Assembly (NCBI GenBank): GCA_013397455.1
Contig: VYZB01000524.1
Span: forward strand, 310,001 to 374,000
DNA length: 64,000 nt
Source of the DNA: Crotophaga sulcirostris
Lineage: Eukaryota; Chordata; Aves; Cuculiformes; Crotophagidae
Direction: 5' to 3'
The stretch's first letter is position 1. Every line of letters starts with the position of its first letter. Below, in pieces: positions 46,651 through 56,904 of the stretch. The translations under genes and the position numbers were made by a program. The notes beneath the pieces were generated by a model. That model was not told the DNA's origin and ran no database searches. It was given only the letters and a program-made list of their open reading frames with translations.

Positions 46651-47286
46651 AAACAGAAAGCTCCCCATGTGACAGATTCCAGAAAGTACGTGATACACCA
46701 TGCCCAGGGCTAGTACATGCCTGCTGTGTTTCCCAGTACATGATTAATTTGACTCAGGGCAGGAGGCTGCAGGCAAGGGATCTGCAGCACACACTGAAAA
46801 GTTTTAACACTTTGAAGACTGGAAGCGCGGCTAAGCGTGAGAGACAAAGGCAGGGCGGCTGCAGGCAGGCTGTGAGCACGCACCTGCTGGACGGGCAGCC
46901 CGGCCACTCCTGGTTTCTGCTCCTTGCCAGCCAAGGCTGTTTCCCAGTCGAGACCAGCATCCCCCATCGAGCATCCCTGCCTGAATCCTTCGCTGCATGC
47001 TCCACTCCCCTTCACCGCGCCCCTAGAGAGGATCTGGGGGCTGGAGTGGGGGCTCAGGGCTCCCCCTGGGCTGCAGCCTCCTCCCTTGGGTAGGGAGTAG
47101 GGACCGCCGGGGAGGTCATTTGCTTCCCTTGCCCAGGCTTGCAGGTGACCTTGGAGACGCGCAAATTAGAAGCAATTAATATATCCGTCCCTTAATTGCT
47201 GGGGAGCACAGCCGGAGCCCGCGGGCGCTTTTCCCGGGATGCAGCGGGGGGCGCTGCGACACCAGAGCCGCCTGCCCCGGCGGGAT
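46651..47286. other. No gene; AT-rich homeodomain-like patch at ~47163-47200
   Basis: The string 'agaagcaattaatatatcc' followed by 'cttaattgctgg' stands out in GC-rich flanks. Nothing else is recognised. Confidence 0.3.
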
Positions 47287-47315
47287 GGGGACACTGCGGG
47301 GGGCGGGGGAGGGGG
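47287..47315 (+). other. G-quadruplex motif
   Basis: Four G runs (4, 6, 5 and 5 G) with loops of 7, 1 and 1 bases. The motif is seen directly, and folding is expected from the short loops. It lies at the left side of a CpG-rich interval. Confidence 0.7.
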
Positions 47316-48289
47316 AACCCCAGAGCCCCCCCCGCTATGGGTTGTGGGCTGGGAACATGGGGGGCATCCACAGAGCCTCCCCTTACCTTTGGTGCTCACG
47401 GTGGGCACAGACCTCCCACGGGAAGGATGCTGTCCTGCCCAAGGGATACAGGCTGGTGAGGGGGCATCTCCAGAGTCGGGACTTCTGTCCCCCGATGCCC
47501 GGCTGTGGGGGACATAGCCCTTGACAAGGTCCACGTCACCAGCCCCACACACCTTGCTGGGTGAGTGATCCCTTCCAGCAGCCCCCCTGCTGCTGTCCCA
47601 GGGCCTCAGCTGGGGTCCCACGGGGGTCGGGGTGCAGCAGCGGGGCTGGCATTGCTGGGACAAGGGCTGTACAGGTGCCCCCTGAGAGCAAACAGAGCCC
47701 AGACTGTAACTGTGCCCTCCAGGATGGCCAGAGCCAGCCAGCAGCTCTGCAGGTTGCTGGCAGCCTCTTTCTCCAGGGCTAGGAAAGATGCTGGCTTGAA
47801 AGCCCCTCGAAGAGACCCTCCCCATCCCCAGCTCTGGACCCCGTACGCTGCCACAGTAGTGCTGCTGCCCACTGCGAGGAGCCAGGACCACGCAGCAGCC
47901 ATGCTCTCCCCACCAGCCCCAAGTCACAGGATTGCTTCTCCCCAGGCAAACGCACTGCATCCCAGGGCTGCTCTGCCCCCTGCCAAGCTGAGCCCCAAAC
48001 CTGCTCTACTTTTCCCAAAACAGTCTTGTCGATAGGGCAGCTCCAATTGCCTCGGAAGGACGCAGACCCACAACCCCTGGGGAGGCTTGGATGGGGAGGG
48101 GGGAAGGAGCCCCGCAGACGTTTGGCACCGTCCCCTGCTCACGCGCCGCTCTGGGGTCACGCTCAAGCAGCCAAGTTGTCTGCAGGGGGGATGCGGAGCA
48201 GGACGGAGCTGGCGAGCGGCAGGGTCAGACTGTCCTTGGGCTCCGCTCCCCCCCATAAAATGCAGACACTCCCGCCTGGCTCACAGAGG
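47316..48289. other. GC-rich, no supported gene
   Basis: Several frames up to 264 codons (47166-47960 minus) are open at once on both strands in CpG-rich DNA. None has a known domain. Confidence 0.38.
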
Positions 48290-48680
48290 GTCTCCGTTCA
48301 TTATCCGCTGCAAAGTGCTCCGAGATCCTCGGATCAAAGGTGCCGTCACAGCGTCGAGTCTGATTATTATTGATTATCCTTTTCGAGCCGGGTCCCAAAC
48401 GCAGCCAGCGAGCCCTGAACGCGGAGGAGCTGAGGGAGGGCCCAGCAATCGACTGGCGATTTTTACTGCGGATGACCCGAGCCAGGGAGCAATTTCTGTT
48501 CATCCATCAAGGAAGATCCAGGCGTGAGCAAACACTCAGGTCATGGGCATTCATTTTATTATTAAATCCTAAAGGGGCCGCGGCTCGTGCAGCTGGATGT
48601 AAGTGATCTTTGTGTTAAAAAGACAAGCTTTGAATTTAATTTTGCAGCCAGGCTGATAGACTTGGGGATGACTCAGCCAG
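48290..48680. promoter_or_regulatory. Candidate conserved enhancer / CpG-rich block
   Basis: Motif-dense block: a TCF/LEF-like site (ggatcaaaggtgcc), a second (agctttgaattt), homeodomain-like strings (ttattattgattatcc, attttattattaaat) and a MAF/AP-1-like site (gatgactcagcc). CpG is frequent up to about 48590. The mixed AT/GC texture is typical of deeply conserved vertebrate regulatory DNA. Not proven from one sequence. Confidence 0.35.
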
Positions 48681-49022
48681 AGGAAGAAGCCAGGCCTCTT
48701 CAAAGCAGATCAGATGCAGCCGGGGAGAGTCAGGGACCAACTCCCAGCACAGCACAGCCCTCCTGTCCCTCCTGGAGCTCCCGTTGTCCCCACTTTGCAT
48801 TCCCATCCTCACTCAGGCCAGCTCCCCATTGCACGGTATGCTGGGCTGGCTGCCTCCCAGCCTACGCTCATGTAGCAGTGTGAGTCTGTGCTGGGGACAG
48901 GCTCAGAGCTGAGCTACCCCAGCACAAATGCGGGTGGAGCAAGTTGCAACAGTGTTCTGCTGGTGGGAGCTGGCCCTGGAGCAGGAGAGCACACTGCACC
49001 ACACAGACCACAACACGTGTGG
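48681..49022. other. No gene seen
   Basis: GC-rich spacer. Any open frames here continue into the minisatellite and are not supported. Confidence 0.4.
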
Positions 49023-49397
49023 CTGTACCACGCACACTCTGCATCACACACAGCTGTACCACACACACTGCATCGCACATGGCTGTACCATGCAGTGTAT
49101 CACACACTGCTGTACCATGCACACCCTGCATCACACACAGCTCTACCATGCAGTGTATCACACACAGCTGTACCACACACACTGCGTCACACACAGCTGT
49201 ACCATGCACACCCTGCATCACGCACAGCTGTACCACACAGTGTATCACACACAGCTGTACCACGCACACTACATCACACACAGCTGTACCGTGCAGTGTA
49301 TCACACACAACTGTACTGTGCAATGTATCACACACAGCTGTACCATGCACACCCTGCATCACACACAGCTGTACCGTGCACTCTGCATCACACACGG
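49023..49397. repeat. 13-unit minisatellite with 31/27/29-bp unit classes
   Basis: Tandem units each starting ctgtacc (or a one-base variant) and ending cacacacag. Their lengths are 31, 29, 27, 31, 27, 29, 31, 27, 29, 27, 27, 31 and 29 bases. The three length classes recur mainly in the order 31-27-29 (87 bases, a multiple of three). This keeps several reading frames open on both strands and explains the long repetitive ORFs there. Almost every unit carries GTAC. Confidence 0.95.
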
Positions 49398-49871
49398 GCC
49401 CATGCATCCTGTGCCACGCATGGCAGTGCTGTGCACACCACACCCCATGCACTGCTCCTTACCCCAAGTGCACCATGCATGCTTGCACCGTGCACTCTAC
49501 ACCATGTGCCTGGCACTGTGCACGGGGCAGGGATGGGGACAGGCTCCCTGCCCTGGCCCAGCAGGGCCAGCAGGGCAGGAGTCAGTGAGGAGGTGCTGCT
49601 GACACGCAGGATGCTGGTGCTGGGCAGCCGTGAGGAAATGTCCTCAGCGGGGCTGCAAGTGCTGCTGTCAGCCCCGGGACTGTGGGTGCGGGGAGCTGAG
49701 TCCCCCCTTCTCCTGTCCCCAGGAAGCTGCCTGCGAGGAGCAGGGGCTGGCGCCATGCAGGCTCGGGGCATCCCACGCCCTGGGAGCATCGGCTGCCCGC
49801 GATCCCTGGCGCCCGTCCTTGTCTTCCCCCTGCCCCCACAAGGCTGGCTCTGCTCTCCCCAGCAGGAGCCC
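49398..49871. other. GC-rich, no supported gene
   Basis: It begins with degenerate sequence related to the minisatellite (gcatgg, gtgcac strings up to about 49530). No gene. Confidence 0.4.
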
Positions 49872-49875
49872 AAGG

Positions 49876-49907
<32 letters not shown>

Positions 49908-49935
49908 GGAAGAGAGAGGGAGGGAGGGAAAGAAG
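49872..49935 (+). repeat. 64-nt purine-only tract with A29 run
   Basis: Pure A/G from 49872 to 49935, including 29 consecutive A (49876-49904), G5, then GA- and GGGA-type repeats. Such homopurine tracts can adopt triplex (H-DNA). The A-run is not followed by a recognisable retrocopy. Confidence 0.9.
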
Positions 49936-50443
49936 CTAAAAATCTGTCTTCTTTAATTAATGAGGCAAACCAGCGTGGAGAGCACGTTTGGGATCGCAGA
50001 CCCCCAGCCAGGGGCAAGCGGCAGCAGGGGCCGAGGACACGGAGACAGAAGGGTGGGGAGAGTGTGGGGGGAGACAGGCAGGGCTTTTTATACTCCCCTG
50101 TTAACTGATCCACAGAGCCTTCCTGACATCAGTTTCAAAGGTATCCCTTCACTGATCTGCCGGGCTGTTCCAGGGTGGTGGTTTTGACCAGCAGGAAGGG
50201 GGGAGGGAAGATGGGGAAATGGTCACAGGCAGACTGCACCTTTTCACAGCCCGCATGAAAGAAAAACGGGGCAAACGGGGCGGGGGGTGGAAAGGAGCAG
50301 AGGATGGTGTGGGACCGGGGAGGGGATGCTGCTGTGCCCGGGCCGGGGAGCTGCACGCTCGGCATGGTGTCTCTTTGGTCAACGCTGCAGAGCGCTCGCT
50401 GGAGCAGCCGGAGGGGAAATCAAACGGCACCTTCCGAATACAG
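49936..50443. other. No gene; G-rich
   Basis: G-rich, with runs near 50268-50287 and moderate CpG up to about 50420. No supported gene. Confidence 0.4.
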
Positions 50444-50698
50444 AACCATAGAATTGTTTGTTTGGAAAAGACCTTTGAGATCGTCGAGTCCAACCATATC
50501 TGTCCACTGCTGAACCACATCCCTGAGTACCTTGTCTACTGGTCTTTTAAACCCCTCCAGGGATGGTGACTCAACCACCTCCCTGCGCAGCCTCTGCCAG
50601 TGCCTGAGGACCCTTTCAGTGAAAGAATGTTCCCTAAAATCCAATCTAAACCTCCCCTGGTGTGATTGAAGCCATTTCCCCTCACCCTATCACTATAT
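50444..50698 (-). mobile_element. CR1, 'TTGTTTGGAAAAGACC' subtype, antisense
   Basis: Tail nearly lost (catagaattg), then 3' UTR with 'ctttgagatcgtcgagtcc' and 'ggatggtgactcaaccacc', ending in the ORF2 C-terminus near 'cctatcactata'. Confidence 0.92.
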
Positions 50699-51006
50699 AC
50701 ACAGGGGCTGTATGTGACTGGGATATCTGCCGTGCATCTGCTCATCAAGCACCTCAGGTATCCCAAACACATCTTCCTCAGCGGGCTTGGTTTCACACAG
50801 GTTGACCTCCTCCCCACCAGTGCAGGAGCCAACCTTCCCCAGGAAGCCAAGGGCAGGAGGATGGCTCCTGCTCCGGAGTGGGTACCACAGGACACCCACC
50901 CCAGTTGCCCATGGAGTGCATGTCCCACCCTGCAGGGCATTGGTGGAGCAAGGGAAGGCAAGCCGACATCTATGCAGTGTGTGGGCACACCAGGGCCAGG
51001 CAGGAG
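50699..51006. other. Spacer between two same-subtype CR1 copies
   Basis: No feature recognised. Confidence 0.4.
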
Positions 51007-51290
51007 GAATCATGGAATCATAGAATCGTTTGTTTGGAAAAGACCTTTGAGGTCATCGAGTCCAACCATACCTGTCCTTTGTTAAACCATGTCCCCTAGA
51101 AACGCATCTACCTGTCTTTTAAACACCTCCAGGGATGGTGACTCAACCACCTCCCTGGGCAGCCTGTTCCACTGCCTAACCACCCTTTCAGTGAAGAATA
51201 TTTTCCTAATATCCAGCCTAAACCTGCCCTGGTGCCACTTATGACAACTTTCCCTTGTCCTATCACCTGTCACATGGGAGAAGGAAGATA
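51007..51290 (-). mobile_element. CR1, 'TTGTTTGGAAAAGACC' subtype, antisense
   Basis: Same subtype and orientation as the copy at 50444. It has a better tail (atcatggaatcatagaatc) and ends in the 'FSHVTGDRTRE' region of ORF2 on the minus strand. Confidence 0.93.
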
Positions 51291-52624
51291 GTCCCATGGC
51301 ATCTGTCCCTTGGGAAGGACCATGTGGGTGCCAAATTGGCCATGCCAGGCAGGGGGTAAATCAGAGGCACTGTCTCAGACAGAGAAGTGGCCCCTCAGGA
51401 TCTGGTTACTGGGTGACGAGATGCTGCCTACCATCCTAGGGGCCAAGGGACACTTTTAGTTTTAGTTCTTGCTGCTCTTTTATTGTTTTAATTTAAAAAT
51501 GCAGCCCTTGAAAGAGCCTAGGTGGGTGCCCAGCCTACTATGGGTCAAAGGGACTGTACAGCTGTGCTCCCTGCCCTGTCAGCTCCTGACATCCCAGCAT
51601 CATTTCTTCAAGTTGTCTTTCAGGCCCATGATTCCCTCTCTCCCTCCAGCAGCCACTGGCAGCCCAGGGTAGCCTTTGCCCACGGTGCTGGCCTGACCCA
51701 GGCTCTCCTGCAGCCACCATCCATGGCCACCAGCATGCACAGACCATCCCTCCACAGGACAGAGACAGGAGCATGAGCTCAGCAAGAAACTCTTTGCAGG
51801 GCAGCCTTGCAGGCAGCGAGGGTTTGGTCATTAATGTCATCTTTCTAATGGCAGTCAGAGCTGGGCACAGAGTCACCACCTGGGAAAAGCCCTTGGTACT
51901 GGCCCAGCAAGTGGGTGGAAGAAGAATTTACTTAGGAGCTTTTATTCTTGTTTTTTTCCAAGGGCTGGCAGTGAGAAAGATCAACCTGCATGACACAAAG
52001 AGAGCTACACTAAGACAGACCTCGCACCGCAGCTCTGATTTCTCTCACAGCTCAAGGCCAGTTTGCTAAACCACATGTTCTGTAGGATTTGGGCAAGGTC
52101 AGGCAAAACTCTCGCTCTCCCTGTGTCTCTGAAGTAGCTGTGCTAGCTCAAAAGCCAGATGTATTTTACTCTTCAGCGTATCTATCCAAACAAACACCAA
52201 AATGACCACAAAACTCTTCTTCAGTACAGGAAAAATGTTAATGTTTCCCTCAATAATTTTTTTAAAGTTTCTTGCTTCCCAACAAGCTCCCTGAAGTTTC
52301 AACGGTGTCAGGTTTGCATCATTTTTGAAAGACCCTGTTTTGAGTGAAGGAACAATCTTTTTTGTGCAAGGAAAGAAACCCAACCCCTCCTGAAAACCCA
52401 GACCCTCCTGCCCAGCCTAACAAAAAGGTCCTGGTGCCATTTGGTATTGAGCACTTCCTGGGCTTCCAGAGTGATAGTGAGCAGGGCTTGTCTGTCCTTC
52501 CAGACCTGGTGCACCACATGGACAGCTCTTCTCCTGGATGCTGAGAAAGGTTCTGAGAAGCCAGTGTAGCTGTGTACACAGTCTCATCTCTGGTCTGGAA
52601 CACCTCTTGGCTAGACCATACTTA
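51291..52624. other. No supported gene
   Basis: Mixed composition with short frames only. Confidence 0.4.
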
Positions 52625-52722
52625 GCTGGAGCACTTTCCATCCATGGACAGGCTGAGAGTTGGAGATGTTCACCCTGGATAAGAAAAAGCTCCAGGGAGA
52701 CCTTATAGCAGTCTTCCAGTAG
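52625..52722 (+). mobile_element. Small old CR1 ORF2 fragment
   Basis: Sense text 'gctggagcactttcc', 'ggacaggctgagag', 'gagaccttatagcagtc', matching the C-terminal block of ORF2. Both ends are missing. Confidence 0.75.
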
Positions 52723-52828
52723 GAGAGGGGAGGGGCCTTGGGGGTCTCCAGACAAACATGAGTGTTGGGAGATCTGTTCCTCCTCTCAACACATACGTGG
52801 ATGGGTCAGCAAACTTCAGGCTGGGACA
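52723..52828. other. Spacer
   Basis: Nothing recognised. Confidence 0.4.
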
Positions 52829-52997
52829 TCACAGAATCATTGAATGGTTTGGTTTGGAATGGACCTCAAAGCCCATCCAGTTTCACTCCCCTGCCATGGG
52901 CAGGGACACCTCCCACTGGATCAGGGGGCTCCAAGCCCCATCCAACCTGGTCTTGAACACCTCCAGGGATGGGGCAGCCACCACTCCCCTGGGCAAT
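52829..52997 (-). mobile_element. CR1 3' UTR fused to module copy B
   Basis: Antisense CR1 from a short tail (acagaatcattgaatgg) to the junction 'cccctgggcaat'. It has the same join to the module as in copy A. Confidence 0.92.
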
Positions 52998-53412
52998 CTA
53001 TGCCACAATAATCCTTAGACAGATGACCTCCTCAATAGTTGTGGCACTGCTGATGTGTGCAGCGTTGGCTTCTAAAGCCTCCAGGATGAAATGGAAGAGG
53101 TGGTCAGGTCTGAGAGCCCATGGATTCAACAGGAGCTGCTCTGGAGGCAGCTCAGGGGGCTCATCCAAGCGAGCTGTTAAAGTCGTGACTCGATCCTGGC
53201 TGGTGTGGTAAAACCCTCCTCCCTTTCTTCCCACTGCTGCTGTGTTCTTGCTCCACACACAGTCCCTGCTCCTCTCTCCAGAACTGCTGGAGGCACAGGG
53301 GTGCCCACCCCTGCCTGGCATGCAGAGAGCCTGAGGTCAGGATATCTGTGCAAAGGATGTCAGAGTCTGGCAGAGAAGAGGGGAGGGCGAAGTCCCTTTG
53401 GGCTGGAGCAAG
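52998..53412 (-). CDS. Unknown module with 107-codon frame, copy B
   Basis: Inverted partner of 43617-44034, about 95 percent identical by hand alignment. The frame 53321-52998 starts with ATG and ends in TAG at 53000-52998, at the CR1 join. Residue differences from copy A are Met for Val at position 1, Ser for Asn at about 12 and Leu for Pro at about 65. All other codon differences are silent. Unlike copy A, the far side of the module is again CR1 (53413-53460) in the same orientation, so here the module sits inside a CR1. About 50 bases of CR1 text normally between the two parts are missing. The same acceptor-like string precedes the frame, with the putative exon starting at 53330. Protein family not recognised. 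Confidence 0.5.
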
Positions 53413-53460
53413 TTCCTAATATCTCATCTAAATCTCCCATCTTTCAGCTTAAACCCATTA
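53413..53460 (-). mobile_element. CR1 piece upstream of module copy B
   Basis: On the plus strand 'ttcctaatatctcatctaa' and 'atctcccatctttcagctt', the CR1 text that normally lies just before the region replaced by the module. Short but specific. Confidence 0.8.
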
Positions 53461-54079
53461 TCCAGACCATGGAGGTTTTGGTGGCTGCTGCCTCTGAACG
53501 AGAACGGTGCGTCTTGCCTGGCCACACTGACAAGTGTGCTCCTAGTCCCTAGTATGGAAACCTGACTGAGGTTACACTAGCTGAGTCACATTCCTCCCTG
53601 ACCTTTGTCTGTGGGCTCATTAAAATAATTGATCCAAACCATGACAGTCACACAAGGACCTAGATGCTCATCACGTCACCTCCTTGGTGGCTCCTTCCTT
53701 CCCACTGCTCTGGCCAGCACCAAGTCTTTTTTTTGCCAGACCTTCCCTTGCTCTGCATCCCACCACGACCACGCGGAGCAGTACCCCGAGCAGTGGGATC
53801 CACGATCTGGAGGTGCAGTTGGCTCGGGGGGCCTGGGGAAGGTGTCTGCCTGCTGCCCACAGGGAGATCCCGCTGGTTGTTTTGCTGGCTTTATCTCCAG
53901 AGTGTTAATGATTGCAGCCCCATGTGGCATTGTCCCTTACTATTACACGGTTGACCTGTATCTAATCCATCATCATCTGAAACCCTCTGCCCGTTCTGGC
54001 ATCCCTGCTCACACAGAGTCCCCCCAGCCTTTGCATGCCCCTTGCTTTAGCACTCTGCACTCCAAGGCACACCTTTAGA
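53461..54079. other. No gene seen
   Basis: A 149-codon plus frame (53629-54078) has no features and is overlapped by frames on the other strand. Confidence 0.4.
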
Positions 54080-54560
54080 CCAGAATCAAAGAAAAGCTCC
54101 TTAATTTTCATCCAGCAAAGGCTGGAGGATGTTAGAGCGGACAACCCCCCAGCAGGCAGGAGCTCAGAGCCTGCCCATGGAGGCAGCGGTCCCTGCCACC
54201 TTGCCCTCCTTGCCCCGCGGTGCGAGCGGAGATGTCTCTCTGTTGGGCTGCCTTTTGGGTTGCTCCCCACGGTGAGAGCAGCACAAAGGAGCCCTCCCCG
54301 CTGGCGTCCAGGCCAGCAGCATCTCTGGCGCATGACTTGTAACGCGGAGCCGGCCGCTGGTCCTTCATGCGCCCTGAATGATAACAGGGAGCCGCGGTCC
54401 ATTGTCTGCTGGTCGTTGCGCCAGTTTGACAAGTTTGCGGTTGCATTTTAATCCTGACGCCTTTTCAAAGCCCAGCTGCACATTGTGTGGGCACAGAAAT
54501 TCTTGACTTGCAAATCCCCCCTAGCATTAAATTCAACCTTCTGGGGCTATGGTGATGGTC
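54080..54560. promoter_or_regulatory. Candidate conserved regulatory block with CpG
   Basis: CpG-rich centre (54200-54440) flanked by AT-containing motifs: a SOX-like site (ccattgtctg), 'gcattttaatcctg', 'gaatcaaagaaaagc' and 'cccctagcattaaattc'. No supported ORF. The call is by texture and motifs only. Confidence 0.3.
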
Positions 54561-56904
54561 GCACATTGAATGGGGGGCGGGAAGGGGGAGCTTCTTGCCC
54601 CCTGCCATGAATAACAAGCAGATGAGAAGCAGCAGAGGACAGCCCAGGGGCTGGAGGAGCCTGGTGCAGCCAAGGTGACAGCAGTGGTGGCTGGGGACGG
54701 CACTCAGCAATAGGATTTGTACTGAGACATTGCCAGTTTGCCAGCTCCCCACACTCGGTTTGGCACCCAGAGCTGTTAAAAACCCTATAAGGTCTCCAGC
54801 AAACTAGGGCTCAAGGGCCCCTTGGTGTTGGACCGCAGGGCCCGTCCCCAGGGCTGAGCTGGAGAGTGGAAGGCGGAAAGGGTGGGGATGGGACAGCCAA
54901 ATACTGCTGGTGCTGCGGTGCCAGGGGTGGGTTTCAGCCTTTTCCTGCTCGTCTCAGTCTATTCCAGGGCTTGGGAAGCCACCCTGCACGCCTGAGGTGT
55001 AGATGGTGCCCAGACCCACGCCAAGCAGCCACAGAGCAGGCAGTTCCAGCTTCCCTGACCCAGGCAGGCCCGTCCAATGCTCCGGTTTAATGCAAGCCAT
55101 CCTCCTGCTCCAGGCAGAGAACAATAGGCAGCCTGTGTGTGAGGAGCTGGGCCCGCTGCCCCAGCTCTCCTACGGGTTGGCTGAGCCATCCCCACACCAA
55201 CCGGGCAAGGTTTCAATGCAATCGAGTTGTTTTTTTTTCATTAAAATAAAGAAATAGCAACCAAAAACCCCCACACATTTGTCAAAGCTGCAATGTTTCA
55301 CAGTGCTGTATCATTCGGGCAGGCTTTTGCCAAAAGCCAGGCAGACTTTTGGTGGCAGCCTGCCTGATTTCCTAACCCTTTGCCTAGCAGAGAGCCTCCA
55401 AACCCAGGTTCCCAGGATGCCTCCAAGCTGCCAGAACTCGCAGCTTCCCAGCACGGCGCTCGCAGGAGGCAGGAGGCAGGAGGCAGCCGACCTGCCACTC
55501 CCTGCTCCAGTGGGAGGACACAAGCTCCAGGCACAGCTTTGCACAGGACCCCGTGCTGCCGGAATCCCACCCCTCACTCTACATCTCTTGTCTCTCCCGT
55601 CTGCTGGAAGCGGCCCCAGCAACTCTCCAGAGCTGGGGCAGCGCAGGAAGTGTCAACTGACAGCTCTGCTTTGTTTCAGGGGGGAAAAAGAGAAACACTA
55701 TCCCTTCTCATCTGCTCTGGTGGCCTCGATTAACTTCTCAGTGCCTCGGTTTGCCAGGTTCTGGGATCATAATGCCCTATAAAAGACTCTGAGCTCCTGG
55801 CACTCAGGGGAGGAAGGTAAGAATTAAAATAATCAGAACAACTGGTTCCCAGACCCCTCTGTCCCCAACACTGTCCTTTCCCCTCCTCTTTGCACACTGT
55901 CACATGCGTGTGATCACTCTGGATGTCCTCCTCCCCCTCTGTATGCGTTCCCTGTCCTTCTTTCCTCTTCTCCAAGGCCCAGATGTGCTATGACCATCCC
56001 AGCTTCGTCCACACTGCTCTCATATGCATCCCTGACTGCTTCCTTCTGTGCAAGGGCTCAGACAGACAAGGTGGTTGTCCCCAGTTCCCTATTTGTGTCC
56101 GTGAACATTTTTCATCCCTGGAGAGCCCCTTGCTGTGGGCAAAGACTGTAACCAGGCTCAGCAGAGCCTGAGAGCAGGGACCACTCACTGGGAGGCTGGA
56201 AAACTCAGGAGTATGAATCCCGCACGACAAATGAAAAACATGTAGGTTTCCAAGAACGTCATCCAGGATGTGAAACCCTGAGCCCAGCCATCCTGTCCCA
56301 GCGAGGAGCTATCTGGCCACTGACCATGCAGGACCTGGAGGCTTGGAGTGCCGGCTGGCCCTGGAGCATCTTTCGGCTCAGCAGAATTCCCCGCACCAGC
56401 CGAAGAGAGAATTATCCCCTGATTGTTTGCCCTGATTTGTTTTTAACAAAACTGTGCTGCTGGCTCTTTATCACTTCATTTTCCTCCAGGAGATGAGGCA
56501 AGTGAAGAGATCAGCCAGAATAAAACATGACCTTTATGGGCTGTGCTGTGGGCTTGGACTTTCCACCTACAGCCTCTGTGTACCAATGGGGTCTGAGCTG
56601 AGCAGATGCCTGGTGCCATGTTTGGTGCTGGCAGAGGAGCAGCATATGTAGCTCTGAGCTCAGGCCCACGGGATACTCCCCAGCGTGTGCTCATGACACC
56701 CATCCAGAGAGTTTTTTGTGCCACAGCTCAAGTCACTTCCTCACACCCAGTAAATTCCTCCTCCTGGTCCCTGCCATTGTCATCGCCTCCCCCACCCCAT
56801 GAATCTCAGTAGCGGAGGGCCGAGTGCTTGTGGGCGATCATCACACACACGACACAGTTCCTGGGTCACTGTGAAGATCCAGGCAAGTAAGGACTGCCTC
56901 CCTG
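54561..56904. other. No gene seen
   Basis: Overlapping frames of 80-167 codons without features. A T-run lies at about 55230. Confidence 0.4.

Noticed and set aside
49023..49397. CRISPR array
   Set aside because: Units are contiguous without variable spacers, and the context is a vertebrate genome. It is a minisatellite.
49876..49904. Poly(A) tail of a processed pseudogene
   Set aside because: No gene-like or retrocopy sequence precedes it. It is part of a longer purine tract.
48888..50108. 406-codon plus-strand frame, and a 194-codon minus frame
   Set aside because: Both are produced by the minisatellite, whose 87-base higher-order unit preserves frame. The K-run comes from the A29 tract.
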